Source of the DNA: an uncultured Alphaproteobacteria bacterium
GTDB taxonomy: Bacteria; Pseudomonadota; Alphaproteobacteria; RF32; CAG-239
Direction: 5' to 3'
Assembly: GCA_944392295.1 (NCBI GenBank)
Contig: CALXWE010000004.1
Location: 109,819 to 142,756, forward strand
DNA: 32,938 nt
Position 1 is the stretch's first letter, and every line of letters begins with the position of its first letter. The translations under genes were made by a program, and so were the position numbers. Below are positions 1 through 8,771 of this stretch, piece after piece. Under the pieces are notes generated by a model. It worked only from the letters and a program-made list of their open reading frames with translations. It did no database searches and was not told where the DNA came from.

Positions 1-955
1 AGAAAGGATTTTGGGGTTGCTTAGCAATTAATTTATCTAAAGTTGTAAGAGCTTTTTCCAAATTGGCTTCTTTGTAGTATAAAATGGCATGAGCATAATT
101 ACCTGCAAGAGATGTATCTCTTAACGGATATTTTTGCCATGCTCGTTTGTTTTCTGATAAAAAGGCCGTAATTTTGGCTTTAACCATTAAAAATTCATCG
201 TCATAAACAGATTTTGTGCTGCCTTTATTGTTTTTAAGTGCCTGATTGAAAAAGTTAATACGCTCGCTATCCATAGGGTGTGTTCTGAAATACGGAAAGT
301 CATCATATCCGCTTAAGCGATTTTTTTGTTCGCTCTTTTTCATAAACTCTTTAAGACCTTGCGGAGATTGTCCGATTTTTGCCAGATATTTTATGGCACT
401 TTCATCGGCGCTTCTTTCTTCTTGCAGTTGATAATGCGTCATGGCGTTAAAAATACTGCTTTGCGAACCAAGCATTACCGCCATTGCCGCATCTCCGCTG
501 CCGGAGGCTGCTGCCGCAGCTCCCGCGGCAATTAAGGAGGCGATGCTTAGTGTATTCATTTTATCAAGCTCTAATTTTTGGCGGACAATATGCCCACCGG
601 CAATGTGTCCGGCTTCGTGGGCTAAAATTCCGCTTAATTCATTTAAATTGTCTGCTTCAATTATGGTGCCGGTATGAATAACCAAATAATTGCCGTCGGT
701 TACAAAGGCGTTTAACGTATTATCGTTTAATATTAAAATTTTTTCAGGTATAAAGGGGATGTTTGCCGCTTGAAATATAGGTCGAACAGTTTTGTGAAGC
801 AAGGTTTCGGTTTCATCATCAGAAATAAAACTTTGTGCATTTGATACACTAGCAACACATATGAACATAAATAATAACAATAACCTGCGGATTATGGTTA
901 TAGTCCGCAGGTTATAAAGCGTGAAAGATTTTAGCCGATGAGTTTTCTCCACCAT
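1..955 (-). CDS. Exported M48-family zinc metalloprotease with TPR-like tail (partial)
   Basis: The gene runs off the left edge, so the C-terminus is missing. I translated it from the minus strand. The N-terminus is basic and followed by a hydrophobic stretch ending in VASVSNAQS, a likely signal peptide for a periplasmic or outer-membrane-associated protein. The zinc site is visible: HEAGH with H113 and H117 and the glutamate between them as catalytic base, and E180 in EERSADES as the third ligand. A FRTHPMDSERI segment follows, as in BepA/YfgC/LoiP-type proteases. The most distal part (GNYAHAILYYKEANLEKAL) looks like a TPR helix pair. The chosen ATG overlaps the end of rne by 25 bases and has AAGGA nine bases upstream. 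A start within the signal peptide is a less likely alternative. The likely role is envelope protein quality control, inferred from the family. Confidence 0.88.
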   Translation of the reverse strand, partial: MVEKTHRLKSFTLYNLRTITIIRRLLLLFMFICVASVSNAQSFISDDETETLLHKTVRPIFQAANIPFIPEKILILNDNTLNAFVTDGNYLVIHTGTIIEADNLNELSGILAHEAGHIAGGHIVRQKLELDKMNTLSIASLIAAGAAAAASGSGDAAMAVMLGSQSSIFNAMTHYQLQEERSADESAIKYLAKIGQSPQGLKEFMKKSEQKNRLSGYDDFPYFRTHPMDSERINFFNQALKNNKGSTKSVYDDEFLMVKAKITAFLSENKRAWQKYPLRDTSLAGNYAHAILYYKEANLEKALTTLDKLIAKQPQNPF

Positions 956-3402
956 GCCAATTTTCCTTCTTTTTTCTCTTCTAAAGCAGGAGCTTGAGGC
1001 TCTGCTTGATTATACTCCTTTGTTTGATTCTCGCCATTGTTATCAAAGTCACGGCGGTTGTTGCGACCACGACGACGGTCATAACGTGAACGACGACCAC
1101 GGAAACGACGATTGAAGCGATTGCCTCCACGTTCATTGTCGTTTTCTTCTTCAACTTCATCGTTGTCATCATCATCATCAGCATCAGCCAATTCTTGCTC
1201 ATCAACTTCGGAGTAGGTTGTTGCCGGTGTGTTTTGATTTTCTTCTTCATCATCGTCAGTTTTTACCAACTTGGTGCGCTCTATGCGATAATCGGAAACA
1301 TTTTTTATTTCTCCGTCAGCGGAAATTACCACAGACATTTTATAACGGCTCTCCAAATCGCATAAGTTTTGACGTTTTTGATTTAATAGATAAATAGCCG
1401 TGTCGGTCGGTACAAATACGGTGACTTTTGAAGACCGATTTTTGGTACCTTCTTCTTCAATGGCGCGCAAAATTAACATTGCCCCGGATTCAGTTGTCCT
1501 TACAACACCTTGTCCGTGACAGAACGGACAGGGTTGGTAGTTGCTCTCAATAAATGAGGAGTGCATACGTTGACGTGAAATCTCTAACAAACCAAAGCAA
1601 CTCATTTTGGCAACCTGAATACGTGCGCGGTCGTTTTTAAGAGCCTCTTTCATTCGCTTTTCAACCGCTGTGTTATTTTGAGGTTCGTCCATATCAATAA
1701 AGTCAACAACCACTAAACCTGCCAAATTACGCATTCTTAATTGTTTGGCAATTTCATCGGCAGCTTCTAAGTTGGTCTTTAAGGCGGTTTCTTCAATGTC
1801 CTTTTCTTTGGTGGCCCTGCCGGAGTTGACGTCGATTGATACCAAAGCTTCGGTCGGATTGATTACCAAATAACCACCGGATTCAAGCTGAACTACCGGA
1901 TTATGCAATTTATCTAACTGAGCTTCAATCTGGAAGCGTTGGAATACCGGTAATTCGTTGGGCTTACGGCATTTTATTTTCTTTAAATTGCTGGGTGATA
2001 ATATTTTTACAAAGTCTCGCGCAGCTTTGTAGGCTTCATTACCGTCAACAATAACTTCTGAAATGTCTTTGGTATACATATCGCGCAAAGCACGTTTGAT
2101 TAAATCTCCTTCTTCGTAAATTAAACTCGGAACTTTGTTCTTTAAGGCATTTAATCTGATATGATTCCAGGTTCTGATTAAGTAATTGTAGTCACGAACA
2201 ATATCTGCTTTGGTTTTATCTTCACCCGCAGTACGGATTATCATGGACATATCGCTGGTTAAAGGCAATTCTTTCATAATTTCTTTTAAGCGCTTACGAT
2301 CAGCTCCGTTGGTGATTTTGCGTGATACTCCACCGCTTTTGATGCGGTTGGGCATTAATACGCAGTAGCGTCCGGCTAAAGATAAATAGGTCGTGCAGGC
2401 GGCTCCTTTGTTACCGCGTTCTTCTTTTACAACCTGAATAAGTAAAGTTTGTCCTTCTTTTATTACATCTTGGATGGTGCTGTAATGATAAAGCTTGCGG
2501 GCGCGTAATAATTTGCGCTGCATCTCAAAATCTTCATCAGAACCAAAATCTTCATCTTCATCGTCATTGTCGTCATTTTCATTTTCCGATGCATTATCAT
2601 CTTCATCATCGTCATCGGAATCGTCTTCATAATCATCGACATTTTCATCTTCACGAACAATCGGAGCAGTTTCTTCATTGGCTGCGCTTAAAACCTTAAA
2701 TTCTTCGTTTGAGGTTTCTTCTTTAACAGTTTGCTCGGAAGTATTTTCTTCTTGAACCTGATTTACGGTTTCTTCTTCATTTTTAACGACTTTTTTGCGG
2801 CGGGTGTATTTTCTTTTGGGCTTTTTTACCTCCGTAGCTTCAACTTCGGCAACGGCTTCAGTTGCTTGAGAGGTTTCATCTGCTACAGAAATATTTTGGG
2901 ATTGGTTATCTGCTTGGGTATTTGCAGGTGTCTCTTCAGGAGCTTGAGTTTGAGCTTCTTGTACTTGCTCTTGTTCTTGCTCGTTTTCTGCAGCAGCTTG
3001 TGCCAAGCGAGCTTCTTCCTCACGTTTGCGGGCTTCGTAAAGAGCTTGCTTCTCGGCTCTTATACGGGCTCTTTGCTCTTCGCGCTCTTTTAAGTATTGT
3101 TTTTTACGCTCAATTATTTCATCAACTTCACGGTCTACCGCTTCTAACAGCTCCGGCGAGGCATTGTAATAATCAGGATGAATCTCTCCAAAGGCCAGAA
3201 ATCCGTGCTTATTTCCACCGTAATCAATAAACGCGGCTTGTAATGAAGGTTCTACCCTTATTACTTTGGCTGTATATATGTTGCCCTTGATTTGTTTGCG
3301 TGAACTTGATTCAAATTCTACATCCTCAACTTTGTTCCCGTCTACAATAACAACACGGGTTTCTTCCGGTTGAGTGTCATCAATTAACATTCTTTTTGTC
3401 AT
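931..3402 (-). CDS. rne: Ribonuclease E/G, endoribonuclease of the RNA degradosome
   Basis: This endonuclease cuts single-stranded AU-rich RNA in mRNA decay and rRNA/tRNA maturation. The S1 RNA-binding domain is split. Its first half is at residues 35-80, then comes an insertion of about 215 residues (E/Q-rich predicted coiled coil, lysine patch KKPKRKYTRRKK, acidic D/E tract), and the fold resumes near Y305. The catalytic aspartates are D524 (SIDVNSGR) and D567 (VVDFIDMD), 43 residues apart as in E. coli (303/346). The zinc-link CPFC is C625/C628. A C-terminal Arg/Asn-rich stretch precedes the end LAWWRKLIG, which resembles the GWW PNPase-docking motif of Caulobacter RNase E. At 823 residues it is shorter than E. 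coli RNase E but normal for alphaproteobacteria. It is transcribed away from amiC and followed by the M48 gene in the same direction. No strong ribosome binding site is seen before the ATG. Confidence 0.97.
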   Translation of the reverse strand: MTKRMLIDDTQPEETRVVIVDGNKVEDVEFESSSRKQIKGNIYTAKVIRVEPSLQAAFIDYGGNKHGFLAFGEIHPDYYNASPELLEAVDREVDEIIERKKQYLKEREEQRARIRAEKQALYEARKREEEARLAQAAAENEQEQEQVQEAQTQAPEETPANTQADNQSQNISVADETSQATEAVAEVEATEVKKPKRKYTRRKKVVKNEEETVNQVQEENTSEQTVKEETSNEEFKVLSAANEETAPIVREDENVDDYEDDSDDDDEDDNASENENDDNDDEDEDFGSDEDFEMQRKLLRARKLYHYSTIQDVIKEGQTLLIQVVKEERGNKGAACTTYLSLAGRYCVLMPNRIKSGGVSRKITNGADRKRLKEIMKELPLTSDMSMIIRTAGEDKTKADIVRDYNYLIRTWNHIRLNALKNKVPSLIYEEGDLIKRALRDMYTKDISEVIVDGNEAYKAARDFVKILSPSNLKKIKCRKPNELPVFQRFQIEAQLDKLHNPVVQLESGGYLVINPTEALVSIDVNSGRATKEKDIEETALKTNLEAADEIAKQLRMRNLAGLVVVDFIDMDEPQNNTAVEKRMKEALKNDRARIQVAKMSCFGLLEISRQRMHSSFIESNYQPCPFCHGQGVVRTTESGAMLILRAIEEEGTKNRSSKVTVFVPTDTAIYLLNQKRQNLCDLESRYKMSVVISADGEIKNVSDYRIERTKLVKTDDDEEENQNTPATTYSEVDEQELADADDDDDNDEVEEENDNERGGNRFNRRFRGRRSRYDRRRGRNNRRDFDNNGENQTKEYNQAEPQAPALEEKKEGKLAWWRKLIG

Positions 3403-3895
3403 TTTTTATTTTCCCATCATAATGTGTTCGCCTGCAGGCGATATGTTTTCACACTACATGAAGGAATACTCGGCAAAACTTAACGATTTAAAATATCAAA
3501 TAAAAGGCTCTAAAAAGCCATTTAACAATTTTTTTAATCTGCCGTTTTATAAAAAGTTTTTTTATTCTTGCTTAATTGTGTTCTTTTTATAAAACCTTAA
3601 ATATCCTTCATGCATCAGCGTCGGGGGCTTAACAGGCTCTAAAGCTTTAGCGGCACCTTTTGAAAATGAAAAACCCTCACTTGTCAGCAATAACCTTTTC
3701 AATCAGTGCATAATCAGCCCGACAACTCATAACATATACAATTTGTTTTAAATTACAATTAAAATTTAGCACGAATTACCAGTTTTTTAAGCTTTACAAA
3801 CCAAAACGATAAACTAAATCCGTTTTAGTAAATTTTTTTTAACAGATTGGTAATAACTATGCGTTACACTATTCAGCAATATAAACGGAGATGGT
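3403..3895. promoter_or_regulatory. Divergent rne / amiC intergenic leader region
   Basis: This 493-bp gap has no convincing gene. It must hold the promoters of rne (minus) and amiC (plus), and is long enough for a structured rne 5' leader. Visible elements are a 12-bp perfect palindrome CGCCTGCAGGCG (3429-3440) just upstream of the rne start, a small hairpin at 3506-3519 that on the minus strand reads GGCT-TTTTAG-AGCC followed by TTTTATTT (terminator- or attenuator-like), and the long AT inverted repeat listed separately. The amiC start is preceded by GGAG. Confidence 0.5.
3544..3595. repeat. 13-bp perfect inverted repeat in the rne leader
   Basis: GTTTTATAAAAAG (3544-3556) is matched by its exact reverse complement CTTTTTATAAAAC (3583-3595), with 26 bases between them. 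Each arm is itself close to palindromic. It could form a hairpin in the rne leader RNA or be a protein-binding site. Function unknown. Confidence 0.6.
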
Positions 3896-5149
3896 ATGAA
3901 AAACACATTTAAGATGATGTTAAATCAATTAAAACGTGCTTACTTTTTGGTGTTAAGCGCGGTTTTGTGTTGTGTTTTTTTAGTAAATAATGCACTTGCC
4001 GGCAGTATTACCAATATGCGAATCGGTCAACAGGTCGGTAGTGTGAGAATCGTCTTTGAAGCCGATAGTAACTTCGATTATAAAGCCTTTTTACTGACAG
4101 AACCTAAACGTTTGGTGGTTGATGTCTTTGATATGGATGTTAAACAAACTCTGCAAAGCGATAAAAATAACCTGATAAAACAAACCAGAATTGGAAAACT
4201 TTCCGGTAATGATAAAAGGGTGGTGTTTGATTTGCAAAAACCGGCCTTTATCAAAAAGGCCTTTATGTTAAAGCCTCAGGGCAATATGAAATGGCGCTTT
4301 GTCGTGGATGTGGCTTTGTGCTCCGAACGTGATTTTAACTCTAAAGTGGGTACTAAATACGCTTTTTCATCTGACGGGGCCGATAAAGAGGTTAAAACCG
4401 CTTCTTCTTCAGGTTCATGGTTCTTTTCCGATACTCCGTCTAAGCCCAAATCCAGGAAGAAAATTATAGTTTTAGACCCTGGACACGGTGGTAAAGACCC
4501 GGGGGCAATCGGTGCTTACGGTAAAACTTATGAGAAAAATATTACGCTTGCTATGGGAAAAGAACTTAAAGCCATCTTGGAGAAAAAAGGTTATAAAGTT
4601 TATTTAACCAGAAGTACCGATATTTTTATTCCGTTGCGCCAGCGCGTGAGAATCGCACAAAAACATAAAGCTGACTTATTTATGTCCATTCATGCCGATA
4701 GTGCATTAAACAGAAACGCTAAGGGATTATCGGTTTACACTCTTTCCGAAACCGCTTCCGATAAGGAGGCTGCCGCTTTGGCCGAACGTGAAAATAAGGT
4801 CGACATAATAGGTGGAGTTGATTTTTCGGAAAACTCTAAGGAAATTAATGATATTTTGATTTCGTTATCACAAACCGATAGTCGGAATAAATCGTCAAAA
4901 TTTGCCGGATATATGGTTCAGGAAATGAGAAAGTCGGTAAAATTGGTTTCTAATTCACATCGTTTCGCCGGATTTGCCGTCTTAAAGGCTCCCGATATTC
5001 CGTCAGCTTTGCTTGAGATGGGATATCTTTCCAATAAACAAGAAGAAAAACTCTTAAAACAGAGCAGCTACCGCAAAAAAATGGCTAGTTCCGTATCCGT
5101 TGCCATAGATAAATATTTTAATGATCCGGAAATTGCAGCCCTCTATTAA
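3896..5149 (+). CDS. amiC: Periplasmic N-acetylmuramoyl-L-alanine amidase with AMIN domain
   Basis: This enzyme hydrolyses the amide bond between N-acetylmuramic acid and the stem peptide, splitting septal peptidoglycan during division. Residues 1-36 are a signal peptide ending near NNALAGS. An AMIN domain (about 37-140), which in AmiC-type enzymes targets the septum, is followed by a linker and an Amidase_3 domain (about 185-410). The zinc ligands are H197 (DPGHGG), E213 (YEKN) and H266 (SIHADS), and the catalytic glutamate is E374 (LEMGYLSN). A helical stretch near 285-340 fits the autoinhibitory helix that EnvC/NlpD-type activators displace. Length (417) and order are standard. GGAG lies five bases before the ATG. 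It sits 103 bp upstream of mrcA, so peptidoglycan cleavage and synthesis genes are neighbours. Confidence 0.95.
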   Translation: MKNTFKMMLNQLKRAYFLVLSAVLCCVFLVNNALAGSITNMRIGQQVGSVRIVFEADSNFDYKAFLLTEPKRLVVDVFDMDVKQTLQSDKNNLIKQTRIGKLSGNDKRVVFDLQKPAFIKKAFMLKPQGNMKWRFVVDVALCSERDFNSKVGTKYAFSSDGADKEVKTASSSGSWFFSDTPSKPKSRKKIIVLDPGHGGKDPGAIGAYGKTYEKNITLAMGKELKAILEKKGYKVYLTRSTDIFIPLRQRVRIAQKHKADLFMSIHADSALNRNAKGLSVYTLSETASDKEAAALAERENKVDIIGGVDFSENSKEINDILISLSQTDSRNKSSKFAGYMVQEMRKSVKLVSNSHRFAGFAVLKAPDIPSALLEMGYLSNKQEEKLLKQSSYRKKMASSVSVAIDKYFNDPEIAALY

Positions 5150-5252
5150 ATATTTGCTTAGATGGCTGATATTTTGAAATTTTCTTTTGCAATTTTTTTT
5201 AAATGTAATAAAGTGAGCGAAATTGTTGTATTTTGGCTTGGGTGCTTGAAAA

Positions 5253-7670
5253 ATGTTTAAGTTTTTTTCTACGCTTATAAGTGCCGGTATGTTTATCGGT
5301 ATTGTGTTGTTGCTGATGTTGGTCGCCTTTATCGGTAAAATAAGTTTTGATTTACCGGATTATCATCAGTTGGCTGATTATGAACCGGCCGTTACTACAC
5401 GTCTGTTTGCCGGTGATGGTCAGCTCTTGATGGAATATGCCGCAGAAAAACGCTTGTTTGTGCCTGTTGATAAAATCCCTGATAAAGTTAAACAAGCCTT
5501 TATTGCCGCTGAAGATAAACATTTTTATGAACACGGCGGAATTGATTATATCGGTATTGTGCGTGCCGTTATTCACAATATTAAAAATTTGGGCTCGGGT
5601 AGACGTCCGGCAGGCGCTTCAACCATTACACAACAGGTTGCAAAAAACTTTTTATTATCATCCGAGGTCTCTTATATTCGTAAATTAAAAGAAGCTATTT
5701 TGGCTAACCGTATGAATAAGGCCTTTACCAAAGATCATATTTTGGAGCTTTATCTTAATGAAATTTATTTAGGAAACCGTTCTTACGGTGTGGCGGCTGC
5801 CGCTCTTAATTATTTTAATAAGTCTTTAGATGAACTTAATTTGGAAGAAATTGCTTATTTGGCAGCTTTACCTAAAGGACCTAATAATTATCATCCGGTA
5901 AGAAAGTACGATGCCGCTGTTGCCAGACGTAATTGGGTAATTTCAAGAATGCTTGAAGACGGCTATGTTACCGAAGATGAAGCCAAACAGGCTCAGGAAA
6001 AACCTTTGGTAGTTGATTATCGTAAAACCGGCTTTTTGAAAGATGCTGAATATTACAGCGAAGAAGTTAGACGCACCATAGTTCATAACTTGGGAGAAGA
6101 TGCTCTTTATGAAGGCGGTTTAATTGTCAGAACTACCATTGACCCAAAAATTCAGTCTATTGCCACCAAAGCATTCCGTAAAGGCTTGTTGGCTTATGAT
6201 AAACGTCATGGTTGGAGAGGGGCCGAAAAAAATATCACTATTGATGATAATTATAAAGAAACCTTAAAAAAGACCAATCTTTCTAAAGGGGCAGAACCTT
6301 CATGGGAAAAAGCCGTTGTTTTGAAAACGGAAAAAAATAAGGCCGAAATTGAAACAGAATCCGGAAATGCAGGGGTTATTTACTTAAAGGATATTAAGTG
6401 GGCAAGACCTCAGCTTAAAAATAAGAGTGTGGGTGCCGAACCTACTTCGGTTGCTAAGGTCTTAAGTGTAGGTGATGTTATCTATGTTGAAGAAATTCAA
6501 GAAAGCGATAATGCTTATAGACTGCAACAAAATCCTGATGTCGAAGGCGGTATGGCCGTAATTGATCCGCATACAGGTAAGGTTTTAGCATTGGTTGGCG
6601 GTTTTGCATTTGAAAAATCGCAATTTAACAGAGCAACACAAGCCTATCGTCAAACCGGTTCGGCGTTTAAGCCCTTCGTTTACCTAACGGCTCTGGAGCT
6701 TGGCTATTCGCCAAATGATTTAATATTGGATGCTCCGTTTGTTTTAGACCAAGGAGTTGGGCAGCCTAAATGGAAGCCGGTTAACTACTCTAAAAAATTC
6801 TACGGACTTATGACCTTGCGTCAGGGTGTGGAGCAATCTAAAAACCTTATGACGGTACGTTTGGCGCAGGATATAGGTATGGATAAAGTTGCCGAAATGA
6901 CTAAAAGAGTCGGTATTAATGATAATTTACCGCAATATTTATCGTCATCTTTAGGTGCGGCAGAAGCCAGAGTTATTGATATGGCCTCGGCCTATGCCAT
7001 TATTGTTAACGGCGGTAAAAAAGTTACTCCTTATCTTATTGACCGAATTCAGGACCGCAGCGGAAAAACTATTTATAAGCAAGATAATTTTGATTGTAAG
7101 TATTGTAATGCCGATAAATGGGAAAACCAAAATCCGCCTTATAAACCAGATTTAAGAGAACAAATCGTTGATCCGTTAACCGCTTATCAGATGACCTCAA
7201 TTTTAGAGGGTGTGGTTTTAAGAGGAACGGGTGCCAGACTACGCAGCTTAAAGCGTCATTTGGGAGGTAAAACAGGTACCAGTAACGAAACTAAAGATGC
7301 TTGGTTTGTCGGTTTTTCACCCGATTTAGTTGCTGCGGTTTATGTCGGCTACGATGTGCCCGTAACTTTGGGACGCTATGAAACCGGTGCGGCAGCTGCG
7401 TTGCCAATCTTCTACGACTTTATTAAAGATGCCTTAAAAGATGTGCCGGATTCTAACTTTAGAGTACCTAAGGGAATTAAATTGGTCAGAATTAATCCTA
7501 AAACCGGAAAACTTTCGCAGCCGGGTGATGATACGGTAATTATTGAAGCCATTAAACCTGATTACAGCTTTGATAATAAACAAAGAGTCATCGGAGGAGG
7601 CGACAGCGGCGATGATGCCAGATTGCTTGATACCGATGATGATGTGTTGCAAGTCGGGGAGGAATATTAA
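5253..7670 (+). CDS. mrcA: Penicillin-binding protein 1A, bifunctional transglycosylase/transpeptidase
   Basis: This class A PBP polymerises lipid II and crosslinks peptidoglycan. An N-terminal membrane anchor (about residues 5-30) precedes the GT51 transglycosylase domain, with catalytic E87 in AAEDKHFYEHGG and the GASTITQQVAKN motif. An OB-like linker region follows. The transpeptidase domain has nucleophile S470 in SAFK (S470, K473), the SKN motif and the KTG box at K673 (GGKTGTSNETKDAWFVGF). The 805-residue length is usual for PBP1A. The stop codon overlaps the prfB start by one base (TAATG), so the two are very likely co-transcribed. The ribosome binding site before its own ATG is weak. 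Confidence 0.96.
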   Translation: MFKFFSTLISAGMFIGIVLLLMLVAFIGKISFDLPDYHQLADYEPAVTTRLFAGDGQLLMEYAAEKRLFVPVDKIPDKVKQAFIAAEDKHFYEHGGIDYIGIVRAVIHNIKNLGSGRRPAGASTITQQVAKNFLLSSEVSYIRKLKEAILANRMNKAFTKDHILELYLNEIYLGNRSYGVAAAALNYFNKSLDELNLEEIAYLAALPKGPNNYHPVRKYDAAVARRNWVISRMLEDGYVTEDEAKQAQEKPLVVDYRKTGFLKDAEYYSEEVRRTIVHNLGEDALYEGGLIVRTTIDPKIQSIATKAFRKGLLAYDKRHGWRGAEKNITIDDNYKETLKKTNLSKGAEPSWEKAVVLKTEKNKAEIETESGNAGVIYLKDIKWARPQLKNKSVGAEPTSVAKVLSVGDVIYVEEIQESDNAYRLQQNPDVEGGMAVIDPHTGKVLALVGGFAFEKSQFNRATQAYRQTGSAFKPFVYLTALELGYSPNDLILDAPFVLDQGVGQPKWKPVNYSKKFYGLMTLRQGVEQSKNLMTVRLAQDIGMDKVAEMTKRVGINDNLPQYLSSSLGAAEARVIDMASAYAIIVNGGKKVTPYLIDRIQDRSGKTIYKQDNFDCKYCNADKWENQNPPYKPDLREQIVDPLTAYQMTSILEGVVLRGTGARLRSLKRHLGGKTGTSNETKDAWFVGFSPDLVAAVYVGYDVPVTLGRYETGAAAALPIFYDFIKDALKDVPDSNFRVPKGIKLVRINPKTGKLSQPGDDTVIIEAIKPDYSFDNKQRVIGGGDSGDDARLLDTDDDVLQVGEEY

Positions 7671-8771
7671 TGAAAGCAGAGTTTGTAAATATTATTGAAG
7701 AGATTAAGCAATCTTTGGGGTTGCTGAGGAGGTCTCTTTGATTATGATAATGCTAAATTGCGTCTAGAAGAATTAGAATCTTTAACGCAAAATCCTGAGC
7801 TATGGAATGATGCCTCCAAAGCCCAAAAACTGATGAGCGAAAAAAATAATTTGGAATATAGCTTGTCAGAGTATGAAGATATGCAAAAAAGCCTAAATGA
7901 TTATGCCGAAATGGCGGAGCTTTCCGAAGATGATGAAGCTTTGCAAAGTGAAATTCTTGAACATCTTGAAAATCTTAAAAAGCAAACCAAGCATGCTGAA
8001 TTGGAAGCTTTACTTTCCGGAGAGGCTGATGCTAACGATGCGTATTTGGAAATTCATGCCGGAAGCGGCGGAACTGAAGCCCAAGACTGGGCGGAAATGT
8101 TGCTGCGTATGTATGTGCGCTGGGCAGAAAAACATCAGTACAAAGTTGAATATCAGGAAGAAACCGAAGGCGAAGTTGCAGGTATAAAGTCAGTTACAAT
8201 TAAAATAGCGGGGCATAATGCTTACGGCTGGTTAAAATCGGAAACCGGCGTACATCGCTTGGTAAGAATTTCGCCTTTTGACAGTGCCGGAAGAAGACAT
8301 ACCAGTTTTGCTTCCGTGGAAGTTTATCCCGTAATTGATGATAATATTGAAATAAATATTAATGAAGCCGACTGCCGCATTGATACTTATCGGGCATCAG
8401 GTGCCGGCGGGCAACATATTAATAAAACAGATTCCGCAGTGCGTATTACCCACTTGCCGACAGGTATTGTCGTACAAAGCCAAAGCCAACGTTCCCAATT
8501 TCAAAATCGCGAAAATGCTTGGAATATGCTTAAAGCCCGTCTTTATGAGCGTGAAATGCAAAAAAGAGCAGCATTGGCTGAGGAACATCGCGATAATCAG
8601 GGTGAAAACGGCTGGGGGTATCAAATTCGTTCTTATGTTTTGCAACCTTATCGATTGGTTAAAGATTTGCGTACCGATGCTGAAACTTCTGACTTTAAAG
8701 CCGTTTTAGACGGTGATATTGATATGTTTTTGGCTGCGGCTTTGGCCGGAAAGGTGCAAGATAATGGCTAA
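7670..8771 (+). CDS. prfB: Peptide chain release factor 2, expressed by programmed +1 frameshift
   Basis: RF2 releases the peptide at UGA and UAA codons. Translation starts at the ATG overlapping the mrcA stop, behind GGGGAGGA, and reads 23 codons (MKAEFVNIIEEIKQ...) to an in-frame TGA at 7739-7741. Reading then moves +1 and resumes with GAT at 7740, giving DYDNAKLRLEEL. The joined protein is 366 residues, against 365 in E. coli. The codon-recognition tripeptide SPF is at 201-203 and the catalytic GGQ at 246-248. An annotation starting downstream of the shift site (for example near 7758) would miss the N-terminus. The 3' end overlaps the next gene by eight bases. The sequence shows the shift signal, and autoregulation by RF2 level is known for this family. 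Confidence 0.97.
7727..7741 (+). promoter_or_regulatory. RF2 programmed frameshift site
   Basis: In the starting frame the codons read AGG AGG TCT CTT TGA. The AGGAGG is an internal Shine-Dalgarno-like stimulator three bases before the CTT slippery codon, and TGA is the slow stop. The following T completes the poor TGA-T context. This matches the arrangement in E. coli prfB (SD-like element, three bases, CUU UGA). When RF2 is scarce the ribosome shifts +1 and makes full-length protein. Confidence 0.96.

Noticed and set aside
2731..3230. Plus-strand open frames opposite rne
   Set aside because: They lie antisense to the repetitive E/Q-rich insertion of rne, lack ribosome binding sites and have implausible protein composition.
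3374..3592. 72-residue plus-strand frame in the rne-amiC gap
   Set aside because: It starts inside rne, overlaps the leader repeats and has no ribosome binding site or protein-like conservation pattern.
7670..7758. prfB as a frameshifted pseudogene
   Set aside because: The break coincides exactly with the known RF2 frameshift signal and the rest of the gene is intact, so it is regulation and not decay.
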